From an uncultured Eubacteriales bacterium (GTDB lineage: Bacteria; Bacillota; Clostridia; TANB77; CAG-508): 64,000 nt of DNA. Positions 46,801-54,903 of the stretch are shown piece after piece. Numbering within the stretch: the first letter of the stretch is position 1; every line of letters starts with the position of its first letter. Location of the stretch: assembly GCA_902787685.1 (NCBI GenBank), contig CADAHH010000006.1, positions 1 to 64,000 on the forward strand. Direction: 5' to 3'. The notes beneath the pieces were generated by a model, which did no database searches, was not told where the DNA came from, and saw nothing but the letters and a program-made list of their open reading frames with translations. The position numbers and the translations under genes were made by a program.

Positions 46801-49143
46801 ATGGGAAACATTGTATTATTAGATGAATTAACAATTAACAAAATAGCTGCAGGAGAAGTTATTGAAAGACCTGCTTCAGTGGTTAAAGAACTAGTAGAAA
46901 ATTCAATTGATGCTGGAGCAAAACATATAACAATAGAAATAAAAAATGGTGGAATATCTTTTATTAGAATTACTGATGATGGAAAAGGAATCCAAAAAGA
47001 TGATGTTGAAATGGCTTTTGAAAGACATGCTACAAGCAAAATAAGGTCAGCTGATGACCTTCAAGAAGTTAAATCTATGGGGTTTAGGGGAGAAGCCTTA
47101 GCTAGTATTGCAGCAATATCAAATGTTGAACTAGTAAGCCGTCAAGAAACAGATGAAATAGGAACGAGAATTGTTGTTGAAGGTGGAAAAGTACTATCAA
47201 TTGATGAAATAGGATGTGCAAAAGGAACTACAATTACCATAAGAAACCTATTTTTCAATACACCTGTTAGATACAAATTTCTAAAAAAAGATTTTACAGA
47301 ATCAGGATATATAGAAGATGTAGTTACAAGAATAGCACTTATTAATTCTGATGTATCAATTAAATATATTAATACTGGAAAAAACGTTATTTCAACAAAT
47401 GGTAGTGGAAATATTAGAGATTCTATATATAATATTTTTGGAAAAGAAGTTACTAATAATTTAATTAATGTAGACTATGAATTCGAATATATAAAAGTTA
47501 AAGGAGTAATAGGTAATCCAAGTATAAGCAGAGCTAATAGATCAAACCAAATATTTTTCGTAAATAATAGATATGTTAAAGATAAAACTTTAAGTTCTGC
47601 AGTTGAACAAGCATATAAAGGACTATTACCATTTGGCAAATTTCCATTTTTAGTATTAAATATCGAGATGGTTCCATCAAAAGTTGATGTAAATGTACAC
47701 CCAGCAAAACTAGAAGTCAGATTTGCTGAAGAAAGTATTGTATTTAAAGCTGTATATCATGCAATTAAAGATTCATTAGTAAAACAAAATATATCAAATG
47801 ATGATAAAAAAGTTGATGAAAATCAGCTAAAAGTAAGTGCATTTGCTGAAGATGCTTCAAGAAAAAAAGAAGAAGAGAAAGTTGAAAATGAAACAAAACC
47901 AATCAACAATCCTATAACATCAAAACTAGATTTTTCAAATGAAGATGTTTTCAATAAACTAAGGCTTTTACAAGAAGAATTAAAAAAAGAAGTTGAAGAT
48001 AATCCTAATATTCAATTAACAGATGAATATAAAAAGATGACAGAACAATTTAATTCATCAATTAATAATGAAATTACTTCATCAACAGAGATTAATGAAC
48101 AAGTAAATGAAGAAACAAATTCTGTTGAAGAAGATGAAATAAAAACAGAAGAAAATGAAAATCAAGACTTAATAGAAAAAGAATTAACTCAAGAAAATGA
48201 ATCAGAAATAGAAGAAAAAGAACAATATAATTATGAAAATGATGATAATACTTATGAAAATCAAAGTTTAAAAGAACAACAACTTGAAACCAATAATCAA
48301 AAAATAATCGAAGATGAAAATATAGAAACCATTTCTCCAGAAGAAACTATTATAGAGAATGTAGAAGTTGAAGAAGAAGTTCAACAAGAAGATCAAAATT
48401 CAGAATTGTCATTTAGGCAAATGTATAAAAAACTATTTGGAAAAGAGCCTTATGGTGGAAGAATAATTGAAGAGAATAAAGAAAAAGATAATATTTATGA
48501 AATAAATGATGATGATTTTTCACAAGACAATATCACCATTTTTGAGAATGAAGAACAATATAACAAGCCAAATTATAATTATATAGGTAGTGCATTTGAT
48601 AGTTTTGTTATTTTAGAAATTAAAAATGAATTATTCATTATGGATCAAAAACTTGCAAATGAGAGAATAATGTATGAAAAAATAAAAAATAATTTTAACA
48701 ATACAGAAGACAAATCATCTCAAATGCTATTATTACCAGATGTAATAACTTTAGATACAAAACAAATGAATATTGTTAAAGATAATACAAACCTATTTGA
48801 AAAAGCTGGATTTACTTTAGAAGAATTTGGAGAAAACACTATAAAACTAATTGGAGTTCCAGAAATATGTGTGGATTTAAATACTGAAGAATTATTTAAA
48901 GAAGTATTAGAAGAGATAAATCAAGCTCCAAGAAATGATGAAAGGCAAAAAGAAGAAAAATTCATTGATGCAATTTCTTCAAGAGTTGCGTCAAGAATGC
49001 CAATCAATAAATCTAAAGAAGATATAGAAAGCCTAATAGATGAATTACTAAGCTTACCAAATCCTTTTGTAAATGCACAAGGCAAGCCTTTAGTAATAAA
49101 AATGACAAGATATGAAATAGAAAGAAAATTTGCAAGGAAATAG
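46801..49143 (+). CDS. mutL: DNA mismatch repair protein MutL with degenerate endonuclease site
   Basis: A 780-aa MutL. The GHKL ATPase region (residues 1-330) is intact: KIAAGEVIERPASVVKELVE, DDGKGI, FERHATSKI, GFRGEALASI. A very acidic linker (about 340-580) makes it long. In the C-terminal domain the nuclease motif DQHA(x)2E(x)4E appears as DQKLANERIMYE, so the motif His is Lys. The later ACKxAIK and CPHGRP motifs are replaced (SRVASRMPIN, FVNAQGKPL). It probably lost nicking activity while keeping matchmaker and dimer functions. No ribosome site is obvious beyond GAAAGGA. No mutS is adjacent. Confidence 0.93.
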   Translation: MGNIVLLDELTINKIAAGEVIERPASVVKELVENSIDAGAKHITIEIKNGGISFIRITDDGKGIQKDDVEMAFERHATSKIRSADDLQEVKSMGFRGEALASIAAISNVELVSRQETDEIGTRIVVEGGKVLSIDEIGCAKGTTITIRNLFFNTPVRYKFLKKDFTESGYIEDVVTRIALINSDVSIKYINTGKNVISTNGSGNIRDSIYNIFGKEVTNNLINVDYEFEYIKVKGVIGNPSISRANRSNQIFFVNNRYVKDKTLSSAVEQAYKGLLPFGKFPFLVLNIEMVPSKVDVNVHPAKLEVRFAEESIVFKAVYHAIKDSLVKQNISNDDKKVDENQLKVSAFAEDASRKKEEEKVENETKPINNPITSKLDFSNEDVFNKLRLLQEELKKEVEDNPNIQLTDEYKKMTEQFNSSINNEITSSTEINEQVNEETNSVEEDEIKTEENENQDLIEKELTQENESEIEEKEQYNYENDDNTYENQSLKEQQLETNNQKIIEDENIETISPEETIIENVEVEEEVQQEDQNSELSFRQMYKKLFGKEPYGGRIIEENKEKDNIYEINDDDFSQDNITIFENEEQYNKPNYNYIGSAFDSFVILEIKNELFIMDQKLANERIMYEKIKNNFNNTEDKSSQMLLLPDVITLDTKQMNIVKDNTNLFEKAGFTLEEFGENTIKLIGVPEICVDLNTEELFKEVLEEINQAPRNDERQKEEKFIDAISSRVASRMPINKSKEDIESLIDELLSLPNPFVNAQGKPLVIKMTRYEIERKFARK

Positions 49144-49165
49144 TTGGAAAAATGATTTGCTTCAC

Positions 49166-49194
49166 TTGACATAATACAAAAATAATAATATAAT
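49166..49194 (+). promoter_or_regulatory. Sigma-A promoter of the HipA-like cluster
   Basis: TTGACA, 17 bases, TATAAT, 57 bases before the start at 49252. Confidence 0.8.
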
Positions 49195-49251
49195 AGAAAT
49201 AATGTTTTAGTGGATTAGTTTTATGTTAATTTGTGTATGAGGGGGAATAAA

Positions 49252-50280
49252 ATGGAATCAAATACAAGTAATTATGAGTATCCAATAAGTAAGATAGATC
49301 ATTCACAAGTAATTAGAAGAATATATACTGATTCTAATAGACTTTTATTTGAGATATTGAAAGATGGAAAGACAGCTATTTTTAAACCTACGTTAAATCT
49401 TAGAATGAAAAGTGTTGATATAGCTAAAGGAAAAGAAACATGCTCCCAGTATGGAGAATTTATTGCTCATATGATGTTAAAAAAAATGGGGATTCAATCA
49501 TGCAAAGTAGAAATGGTAACAAGACATATAGTCAATCCTCGTTCTAAATCAAGAAAAGGAAACGATGTTCCCGGTGCAATTTCATATTATGAATTAAGAC
49601 CAGGAGAAATACTAATTCCAGCATCAACTGCCATTTTACGTTATTTAGATCAATATAATAACATGAGCGGTACATTTAACAGTAATAATATTGAAACAGT
49701 AATTGCAGCATTTATGTATTATGCTAATAAATATGGTAATGCATCTGAAGATGAAAAAAAGAAAATAAAACAATCTATTATTGAAATGACTATGTTTGAT
49801 TGTAGATGTGCTAATAGAGATAGACATGATGAAAACTATGGACTAGCATTGAAGGATGGAACAGTTAGATTTTATCCATTATTTGATAATGAGTATATTT
49901 TGGGATTTTCCGAAACTACCACAGAAATGGAAAAAAATATGCAAACAGCATTTGGAATGCAAGAACATATTTCTAGGGATTTGTGGTCAGTGATGTCTGC
50001 TGCTGAAAAACAGACAAATGTATCATCTAGTTCGATGTTAGCACATCTTTTTGCAAAATATCCTGATGAATCACGAAAGGCATATGAAAAAATCATGAGT
50101 GTTAGTGAAGCTGATTTAGATGAAATTATGAATGAGTGTGAAAATTTGCCAGACAGAAGAAAAGAATATGCTATGAAAATTTTTAGAATTAGAGAACAGG
50201 AATTAAAAATGATTTATAATGAATACATAGGTATACCTACAGAGAAACCAACTATATCTGAAGCAATTGAAGAAAAGTGA
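49252..50280 (+). CDS. HipA-like kinase-fold protein 1
   Basis: A 342-aa protein with the C-terminal kinase signature of HipA/HipT toxins: catalytic NRDRHDENYGLALKDG near residue 185 and metal-binding FYPLFDNEYILGF. The N-terminal half (RRIYTDSNRLLFEIL, TAIFKP, GEFIAHMMLKKMG) fits a HipA-like ATP-binding lobe. ATG 49252 follows AGGGGG. There is no upstream helix-turn-helix HipB-like antitoxin. It has its own promoter and heads a three-gene cluster. HipA/HipT kinases phosphorylate aminoacyl-tRNA synthetases; the target here is unknown. Confidence 0.72.
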   Translation: MESNTSNYEYPISKIDHSQVIRRIYTDSNRLLFEILKDGKTAIFKPTLNLRMKSVDIAKGKETCSQYGEFIAHMMLKKMGIQSCKVEMVTRHIVNPRSKSRKGNDVPGAISYYELRPGEILIPASTAILRYLDQYNNMSGTFNSNNIETVIAAFMYYANKYGNASEDEKKKIKQSIIEMTMFDCRCANRDRHDENYGLALKDGTVRFYPLFDNEYILGFSETTTEMEKNMQTAFGMQEHISRDLWSVMSAAEKQTNVSSSSMLAHLFAKYPDESRKAYEKIMSVSEADLDEIMNECENLPDRRKEYAMKIFRIREQELKMIYNEYIGIPTEKPTISEAIEEK

Positions 50281-50367
50281 TAAGAGCTACGACTTGAAAA
50301 AATATACTTAAGAACGAATAATAGATTTGTATTAATTATTGATTAATAGTAAAAGGATGTGGTTAAA

Positions 50368-50742
50368 ATGGAATGTTTGTATTTAAAATGGGTAGATTAT
50401 AAAACAAGCAATAAGTATATTATAGGAGCATTATGCAGAGATAAGGAAAATAAAAAGTATTTTTTTAAACTTGATGCAGATTATATGCGCAAAGCGGAAA
50501 AATCTGGATTTTCACCTGCAGTATTACCATTTTCTCATGTTAATAAAATATATGAAAGCGAAACTTTGTTTCCAATATTTAGAATGAGAGTACCTAGAAT
50601 TGAAAATATGGATAAAGATGAATTAGAAGAATTGCTTGAAGAGGTTGGATTAAAAGAATTTGATGAATTTGAATTTTTAAAGAAAACAAAAGGAGAATCG
50701 GTTTTAGATAGATTTATTCTTGAAGAAAGTAGGAATAATTAA
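50368..50742 (+). CDS. Small HipS-like protein (HipA N-subdomain type)
   Basis: A 124-aa protein. YKTSNKYIIGALCRDKENKKYFFKL, ESETLFPIFRMRVP and the helical tail resemble the N-terminal subdomain of HipA, which in HipBST systems exists as the separate antitoxin HipS. It ends three bases before the start of the second kinase-like gene, the HipS-HipT order. ATG 50368 follows AAAGGATGTGG. Assignment is by layout and a weak pattern, so moderate. Confidence 0.55.
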   Translation: MECLYLKWVDYKTSNKYIIGALCRDKENKKYFFKLDADYMRKAEKSGFSPAVLPFSHVNKIYESETLFPIFRMRVPRIENMDKDELEELLEEVGLKEFDEFEFLKKTKGESVLDRFILEESRNN

Positions 50743-50745
50743 AAT

Positions 50746-51879
50746 ATGGTCACAAAAGGTATATTTATAGATATTGATAGTTTATACGTAAAAGGAAAAA
50801 GAGAGTTTATTGGAGTAACTCAGCCTAAGTTCTGGTATTATAGTATGAAAAATCCTAATGATATGATACTTGTAAAAAGACAATCTTCCCTTAGTACCAA
50901 AAAGAATGTTCCCAAAAGCCCAACTTTCAATCATTTTGGAGAATATATGGGATATAAAATTGCTGAACAAATTGATATTAAGGCATGTCCAGTCGACTTA
51001 GGAACATTATATGATACTAAGAATAGATATTCAAAAACAATGATTTTTTATACAGTATGTGCATCACATAAATTAATTGAGACCGGAGCAGTATTCTCTT
51101 TTGGAGAAAATATTATTTGTGAATTTCTTAATACTAATACAATAGAATTACATACGGTATTGAAAAAAATTGATAGTTTATATCATTCAAATAGTTACAT
51201 ACCAAGTGATTTAGAAAACAATGTTGATATTATAATAGCAGCATTGAGTTGGAAAACTAGAAAATATGAACATAACATTGGAAAAAGAACAGAAGATGAA
51301 ATTGAACAGGATGTGAGAGATAATGTACGAACTATAATATATATGATTTTATATGACTGTATTTTTGGAAATTATGATAGGCATTCACAAAACTGGGCAG
51401 TACAAATGAGTAAAGAAAGTGGAAAACTAACGGTATATCCATTATACGATAATGAAGCTGTATTTGGTTTAAATAGACCAGTATCTGAAATTAATGAAAT
51501 ATTTTTAGATACTAAGGACATGCAAAAAAAAATAGATTCTATATTGTGTTCAAGAATGGGAATAAAGGGAGCAAATTCGAAAGTTTCATATGATAAAATG
51601 ATTTCCTATTTAATAGATGAATACCCAGATTATACTATTCCAGCTTTAAAGAGTATTATTTCAAAAATAGATAATAGATTTGTTGAGAGTATATATGATA
51701 GTTTTAAAGGAATAAGTACAAGAGGAGAGCATGCTGAAGAATTAACAGAGAAAGATGAACTTCCAGATATATATAGAATTTTTGGACTATATGTTTTTAA
51801 TCAACGTATAAATAGTATTAGAGGCATATTAGACAAATCAAAACAAGTGAAAAAAGAAAAATTAGAGAGACAGATGTAA
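50746..51879 (+). CDS. HipA/HipT-like kinase-fold protein 2
   Basis: A 377-aa kinase-fold protein. Catalytic FGNYDRHSQNWAVQM near residue 206 and YPLYDNEAVFGL near residue 227 match the HipA family. The ATP-binding lobe starts with DMILVKRQSSLSTKK and contains FNHFGEYMGYKIAEQIDIKA. It follows the HipS-like gene with three bases between. It differs in sequence from kinase 1, so they are not recent duplicates. It may be a toxin held by the HipS-like protein. typA follows 28 bases downstream. Confidence 0.75.
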   Translation: MVTKGIFIDIDSLYVKGKREFIGVTQPKFWYYSMKNPNDMILVKRQSSLSTKKNVPKSPTFNHFGEYMGYKIAEQIDIKACPVDLGTLYDTKNRYSKTMIFYTVCASHKLIETGAVFSFGENIICEFLNTNTIELHTVLKKIDSLYHSNSYIPSDLENNVDIIIAALSWKTRKYEHNIGKRTEDEIEQDVRDNVRTIIYMILYDCIFGNYDRHSQNWAVQMSKESGKLTVYPLYDNEAVFGLNRPVSEINEIFLDTKDMQKKIDSILCSRMGIKGANSKVSYDKMISYLIDEYPDYTIPALKSIISKIDNRFVESIYDSFKGISTRGEHAEELTEKDELPDIYRIFGLYVFNQRINSIRGILDKSKQVKKEKLERQM

Positions 51880-51907
51880 TATAATAAAAAAAAAGAAGGA
51901 GCAAAAA

Positions 51908-53728
51908 ATGATAAACGAAAAAATTAGAAACATAGCAATAATCGCACACGTAGACCATGGAAAAACTACACTTGTTGATAGTTTATTAAGACAAAGCCAT
52001 ATTTTTAGAGATAATGAGCAAGTTCAAGAAAGAGTAATGGACTCAAATGACTTAGAAAAAGAAAGAGGAATTACAATTCTTTCTAAAAATACATCTATTA
52101 CATATAAAGATATTAAAATAAATATAGTAGATACTCCTGGACATGCAGACTTTGGAGGAGAAGTAGAAAGAGTATTAAAAACAGTTGATGGAGTACTTTT
52201 ATTAGTCGATAGTTTTGAAGGTGTTATGCCTCAAACAAGAGAAGTTTTGAAAAAAGCATTAGCACTTAATTTAAAACCAATAGTAGTTATAAATAAAATA
52301 GATAGACCTGGAGCAACACCTGAAAAAGTTGTTGACCAAGTTATGGAACTATTTATAGAACTTGATGCAAATGATGACCAATTAGAGTTCCCAGTAGTAT
52401 ATGCATCAGCTAAAAATGGAGTATCAAAATTAGATTTATCAGATCCAGATAGTGATATGACACCATTATTTGAAACAATGATAAATACAATAAAAGCACC
52501 TCAGTGTGATGAAGATGGAACAAGCCAAATGCTAGTATCTAACATAGACTATGATGATTATGTTGGAAGGATAGGTGTTGGTAGAGTAGAACGTGGTCAT
52601 TTTAAAGTTGGACAAGTGGTTTCAATAGTAAAATCAGATGATTCAGTTTATACAGGCAAAATTGCTAAATTATATACACATGTTGGACTAAAAAAAGAAG
52701 AAGTTCAGGAAGTTTCAGCAGGAGATATAATAGAATTTGCAGGAATTGCAGATATCAGCATTGGTGAAACAGTATGTGACCCTGAAAATATCGAAAAAAT
52801 ACCATTTGTAAATATTGATGAACCAACAGTTACAATGACATTTTCAGTTAATAATGGACCATTTGCAGGAAGAGAAGGTGAGTTTGTTACTTCTCGACAT
52901 ATCAGAGATAGATTATTTAAAGAACTTGAAAGAAACGTATCTTTAAGAGTAAAAGAAGGAGACACACCAGATTCTTTTGAAGTATCAGGAAGAGGAGAAC
53001 TACATCTATCAGTATTAATTGAAACAATGAGAAGAGAAGGCTTTGAATTATTAGTTTCTCGTCCAAAAGTTATAATAAAAGAAATAAATGGAGTAAAATG
53101 TGAGCCAGTAGAAACTTTAGTAGTTAATATTCCAGATGACTCTGTTGGAACAGTTATAGAAAAACTAGGAAGAAGAAAAGGTGAAATGGTTAACATGGAG
53201 CCAGCTGAAACAGGGCACACAAAGATTGAGTTTAATATCCCAGCAAGAGGCTTAATTGGATATAGAACTGAATTTTTAACAGACACAAAAGGTGAAGGAA
53301 CAATGGCAACTATGTTTAAAGGATATGAACCATTTAAAGGTGATGTTGTAGCACGTGTTAGAGGAACAATAGTTGCATTTGAAGCAGGTAAATCAATCAC
53401 ATATGGATTATATAATGCTCAAGAAAAAGGTGATTTATTTATAGGACCTGGAGTAGATGTTTATGAAGGAATGATAGTTGGACTTAATTCAAGAGGAGAA
53501 GATTTAGCTGTAAATGTATGTAAAGAAAAACATTTAACAAACACAAGAGCATCTGGTTCAGATGAAGCATTAAGACTAGTTCCACCAATTCAAATGAGCT
53601 TAGAAAAAGCAATTGAATTTATACAAGATGATGAACTAGTAGAAGTTACGCCAAAATCAATTAGACTAAGAAAGAAAATACTAAATAATAAAGAAAGAGA
53701 AAGAGCTGCTAGAAATAGCGGAAAATAA
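51908..53728 (+). CDS. typA: Ribosome-associated GTPase TypA/BipA
   Basis: A 606-aa translational GTPase. G1 AHVDHGKTTLVDSLL is at residues 13-27, G3 DTPGHADFGGEVERV, G4 NKIDRPGA and G5 YASAKNG. Domain V and the BipA-specific C-terminal domain (FIGPGVDVYEGMIVGLNSR, TNTRASGSDEALRLVPP) complete it. Full length. AGGAG precedes the ATG. It assists ribosome assembly and growth under stress. Confidence 0.98.
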   Translation: MINEKIRNIAIIAHVDHGKTTLVDSLLRQSHIFRDNEQVQERVMDSNDLEKERGITILSKNTSITYKDIKINIVDTPGHADFGGEVERVLKTVDGVLLLVDSFEGVMPQTREVLKKALALNLKPIVVINKIDRPGATPEKVVDQVMELFIELDANDDQLEFPVVYASAKNGVSKLDLSDPDSDMTPLFETMINTIKAPQCDEDGTSQMLVSNIDYDDYVGRIGVGRVERGHFKVGQVVSIVKSDDSVYTGKIAKLYTHVGLKKEEVQEVSAGDIIEFAGIADISIGETVCDPENIEKIPFVNIDEPTVTMTFSVNNGPFAGREGEFVTSRHIRDRLFKELERNVSLRVKEGDTPDSFEVSGRGELHLSVLIETMRREGFELLVSRPKVIIKEINGVKCEPVETLVVNIPDDSVGTVIEKLGRRKGEMVNMEPAETGHTKIEFNIPARGLIGYRTEFLTDTKGEGTMATMFKGYEPFKGDVVARVRGTIVAFEAGKSITYGLYNAQEKGDLFIGPGVDVYEGMIVGLNSRGEDLAVNVCKEKHLTNTRASGSDEALRLVPPIQMSLEKAIEFIQDDELVEVTPKSIRLRKKILNNKERERAARNSGK

Positions 53729-53741
53729 AGGTGAAATTAAT

Positions 53742-54128
53742 ATGAATGAACAAATAGATGAAAATGTAAAAAAATATATTCCAAATATTTTATATGGACA
53801 AACAGATGAGGAAATTATAAAAAAGATTTTGGATTTTGATAATGAAACACAGACAAATTATGCATATATTGAAAATATGAAAAATAAGATTGATTTGTAT
53901 AGAACTAAAATAGATATGTTTTTTAATGATGCTAAGATTGAAGAAGTTCTTATAAGTAACGACGGAAATTTAATGTTTGCAAAAATTGATTTAGCCAAAA
54001 AACTAATAGAATCATTGCAATTACCTAATCAAATAAAAGAATCAGTGGAAAGGTATGCTGAAAGGGTTTTAAATGAGTATTGGACAAGAAATCAAAGAAC
54101 TAAAAATAAACATAGTTATGAAAGATAA
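53742..54128 (+). CDS. Hypothetical protein downstream of typA
   Basis: 128 aa, no family recognised. Charged and mainly helical, without TM segments (NEQIDENVKKYIPNILYGQ, FAKIDLAKKLIESLQLPNQ). It starts 13 bases after typA with GGTGA upstream, so it is co-transcribed and probably real. Confidence 0.6.
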   Translation: MNEQIDENVKKYIPNILYGQTDEEIIKKILDFDNETQTNYAYIENMKNKIDLYRTKIDMFFNDAKIEEVLISNDGNLMFAKIDLAKKLIESLQLPNQIKESVERYAERVLNEYWTRNQRTKNKHSYER

Positions 54129-54176
54129 TTATTTTTATAAAATTATATGCAAATAAATAATAGAGGAGATTTCTAT

Positions 54177-54227
54177 ATGTCAAAAAGTTATGAAACCAGG
54201 TATACATATAGAAAAACACGACAATGA
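54177..54227 (+). CDS. Possible 16-codon leader peptide before trmR
   Basis: AGAGGAGAT lies about eight bases before ATG 54177, giving MSKSYETRYTYRKTRQ and TGA. The good ribosome site is the only support. It may be a gene remnant. Confidence 0.25.
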   Translation: MSKSYETRYTYRKTRQ

Positions 54228-54252
54228 TATGTGAAAAATTCTAAAAAAGGAA

Positions 54253-54903
54253 ATGGAAAACATGGAAATAAAGATGATGACGGCAGATAATAGTATATTT
54301 GAAAATATAAAACAAAATGCTCTATCAAACCACATCCCAATTATAATGGATGATACTCTTTTAGAAATAGAAAAAAGAATGAAAGAATTAAAGCCTACGA
54401 AAATCTTAGAAATAGGAACAGCAGTAGGCTATTCTGCAATATGTTTTTCTGAATTTTTAGGAGATAATGGTAAAATTGATACAATTGAGAGAGATATTGA
54501 TAGAGCAAATGAAGCAATAGAAAATATAAAAAAAATGAAATTAGAAGATAAAATTAATATTATTGTTGGAGATGCAGTAGAAATTCTACCAACTTTAAAT
54601 GAAAAATATGACATGATATTTATTGATGCAGCTAAAGGAAAATATCCATTTTTCTTGAAAGAAGCATTAAGACTTTTATCTAATAAGGGTACAATTTTTG
54701 CAGATAATATTTTATATAAAGGTTATGTAATGAGTGATTATAATAAACACAAACAAAGAACAGCTGTAAGAAATTTAAGAGAGTATATTAAAGAAGTTAC
54801 CGAAAGCCCAAATTTAGAAACAGAGATATTAGAAGTCGGAGATGGGCTATCGGTAACAAAAAGAAATAAGAGACATATTTTAAAAGATATTTTTTTAGTA
54901 TAG
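54253..54903 (+). CDS. trmR: tRNA 5-hydroxyuridine O-methyltransferase, TrmR-like
   Basis: A 216-aa class I SAM O-methyltransferase of the YrrM/TrmR type, which turns ho5U34 of tRNA into mo5U34. Motifs: KILEIGTAVGYSAICFSEFL, TIERD, IIVGDAVEILP, DMIFIDAAKGKYPFFLKEAL and TIFADNILYKG. In Bacillus it sits next to the U32-family tRNA hydroxylases TrhP/YrrN-YrrO. Here the U32 gene lies at 56676, separated by an inverted gene. Its end overlaps the end of that inverted gene by nine bases. ATG 54262 is an alternative start. Confidence 0.88.
   Translation: MENMEIKMMTADNSIFENIKQNALSNHIPIIMDDTLLEIEKRMKELKPTKILEIGTAVGYSAICFSEFLGDNGKIDTIERDIDRANEAIENIKKMKLEDKINIIVGDAVEILPTLNEKYDMIFIDAAKGKYPFFLKEALRLLSNKGTIFADNILYKGYVMSDYNKHKQRTAVRNLREYIKEVTESPNLETEILEVGDGLSVTKRNKRHILKDIFLV

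Noticed and set aside
52705..53400. 231-codon minus-strand frame inside typA
   Set aside because: Shadow of a strongly conserved gene; no ribosome site and no recognisable domain.
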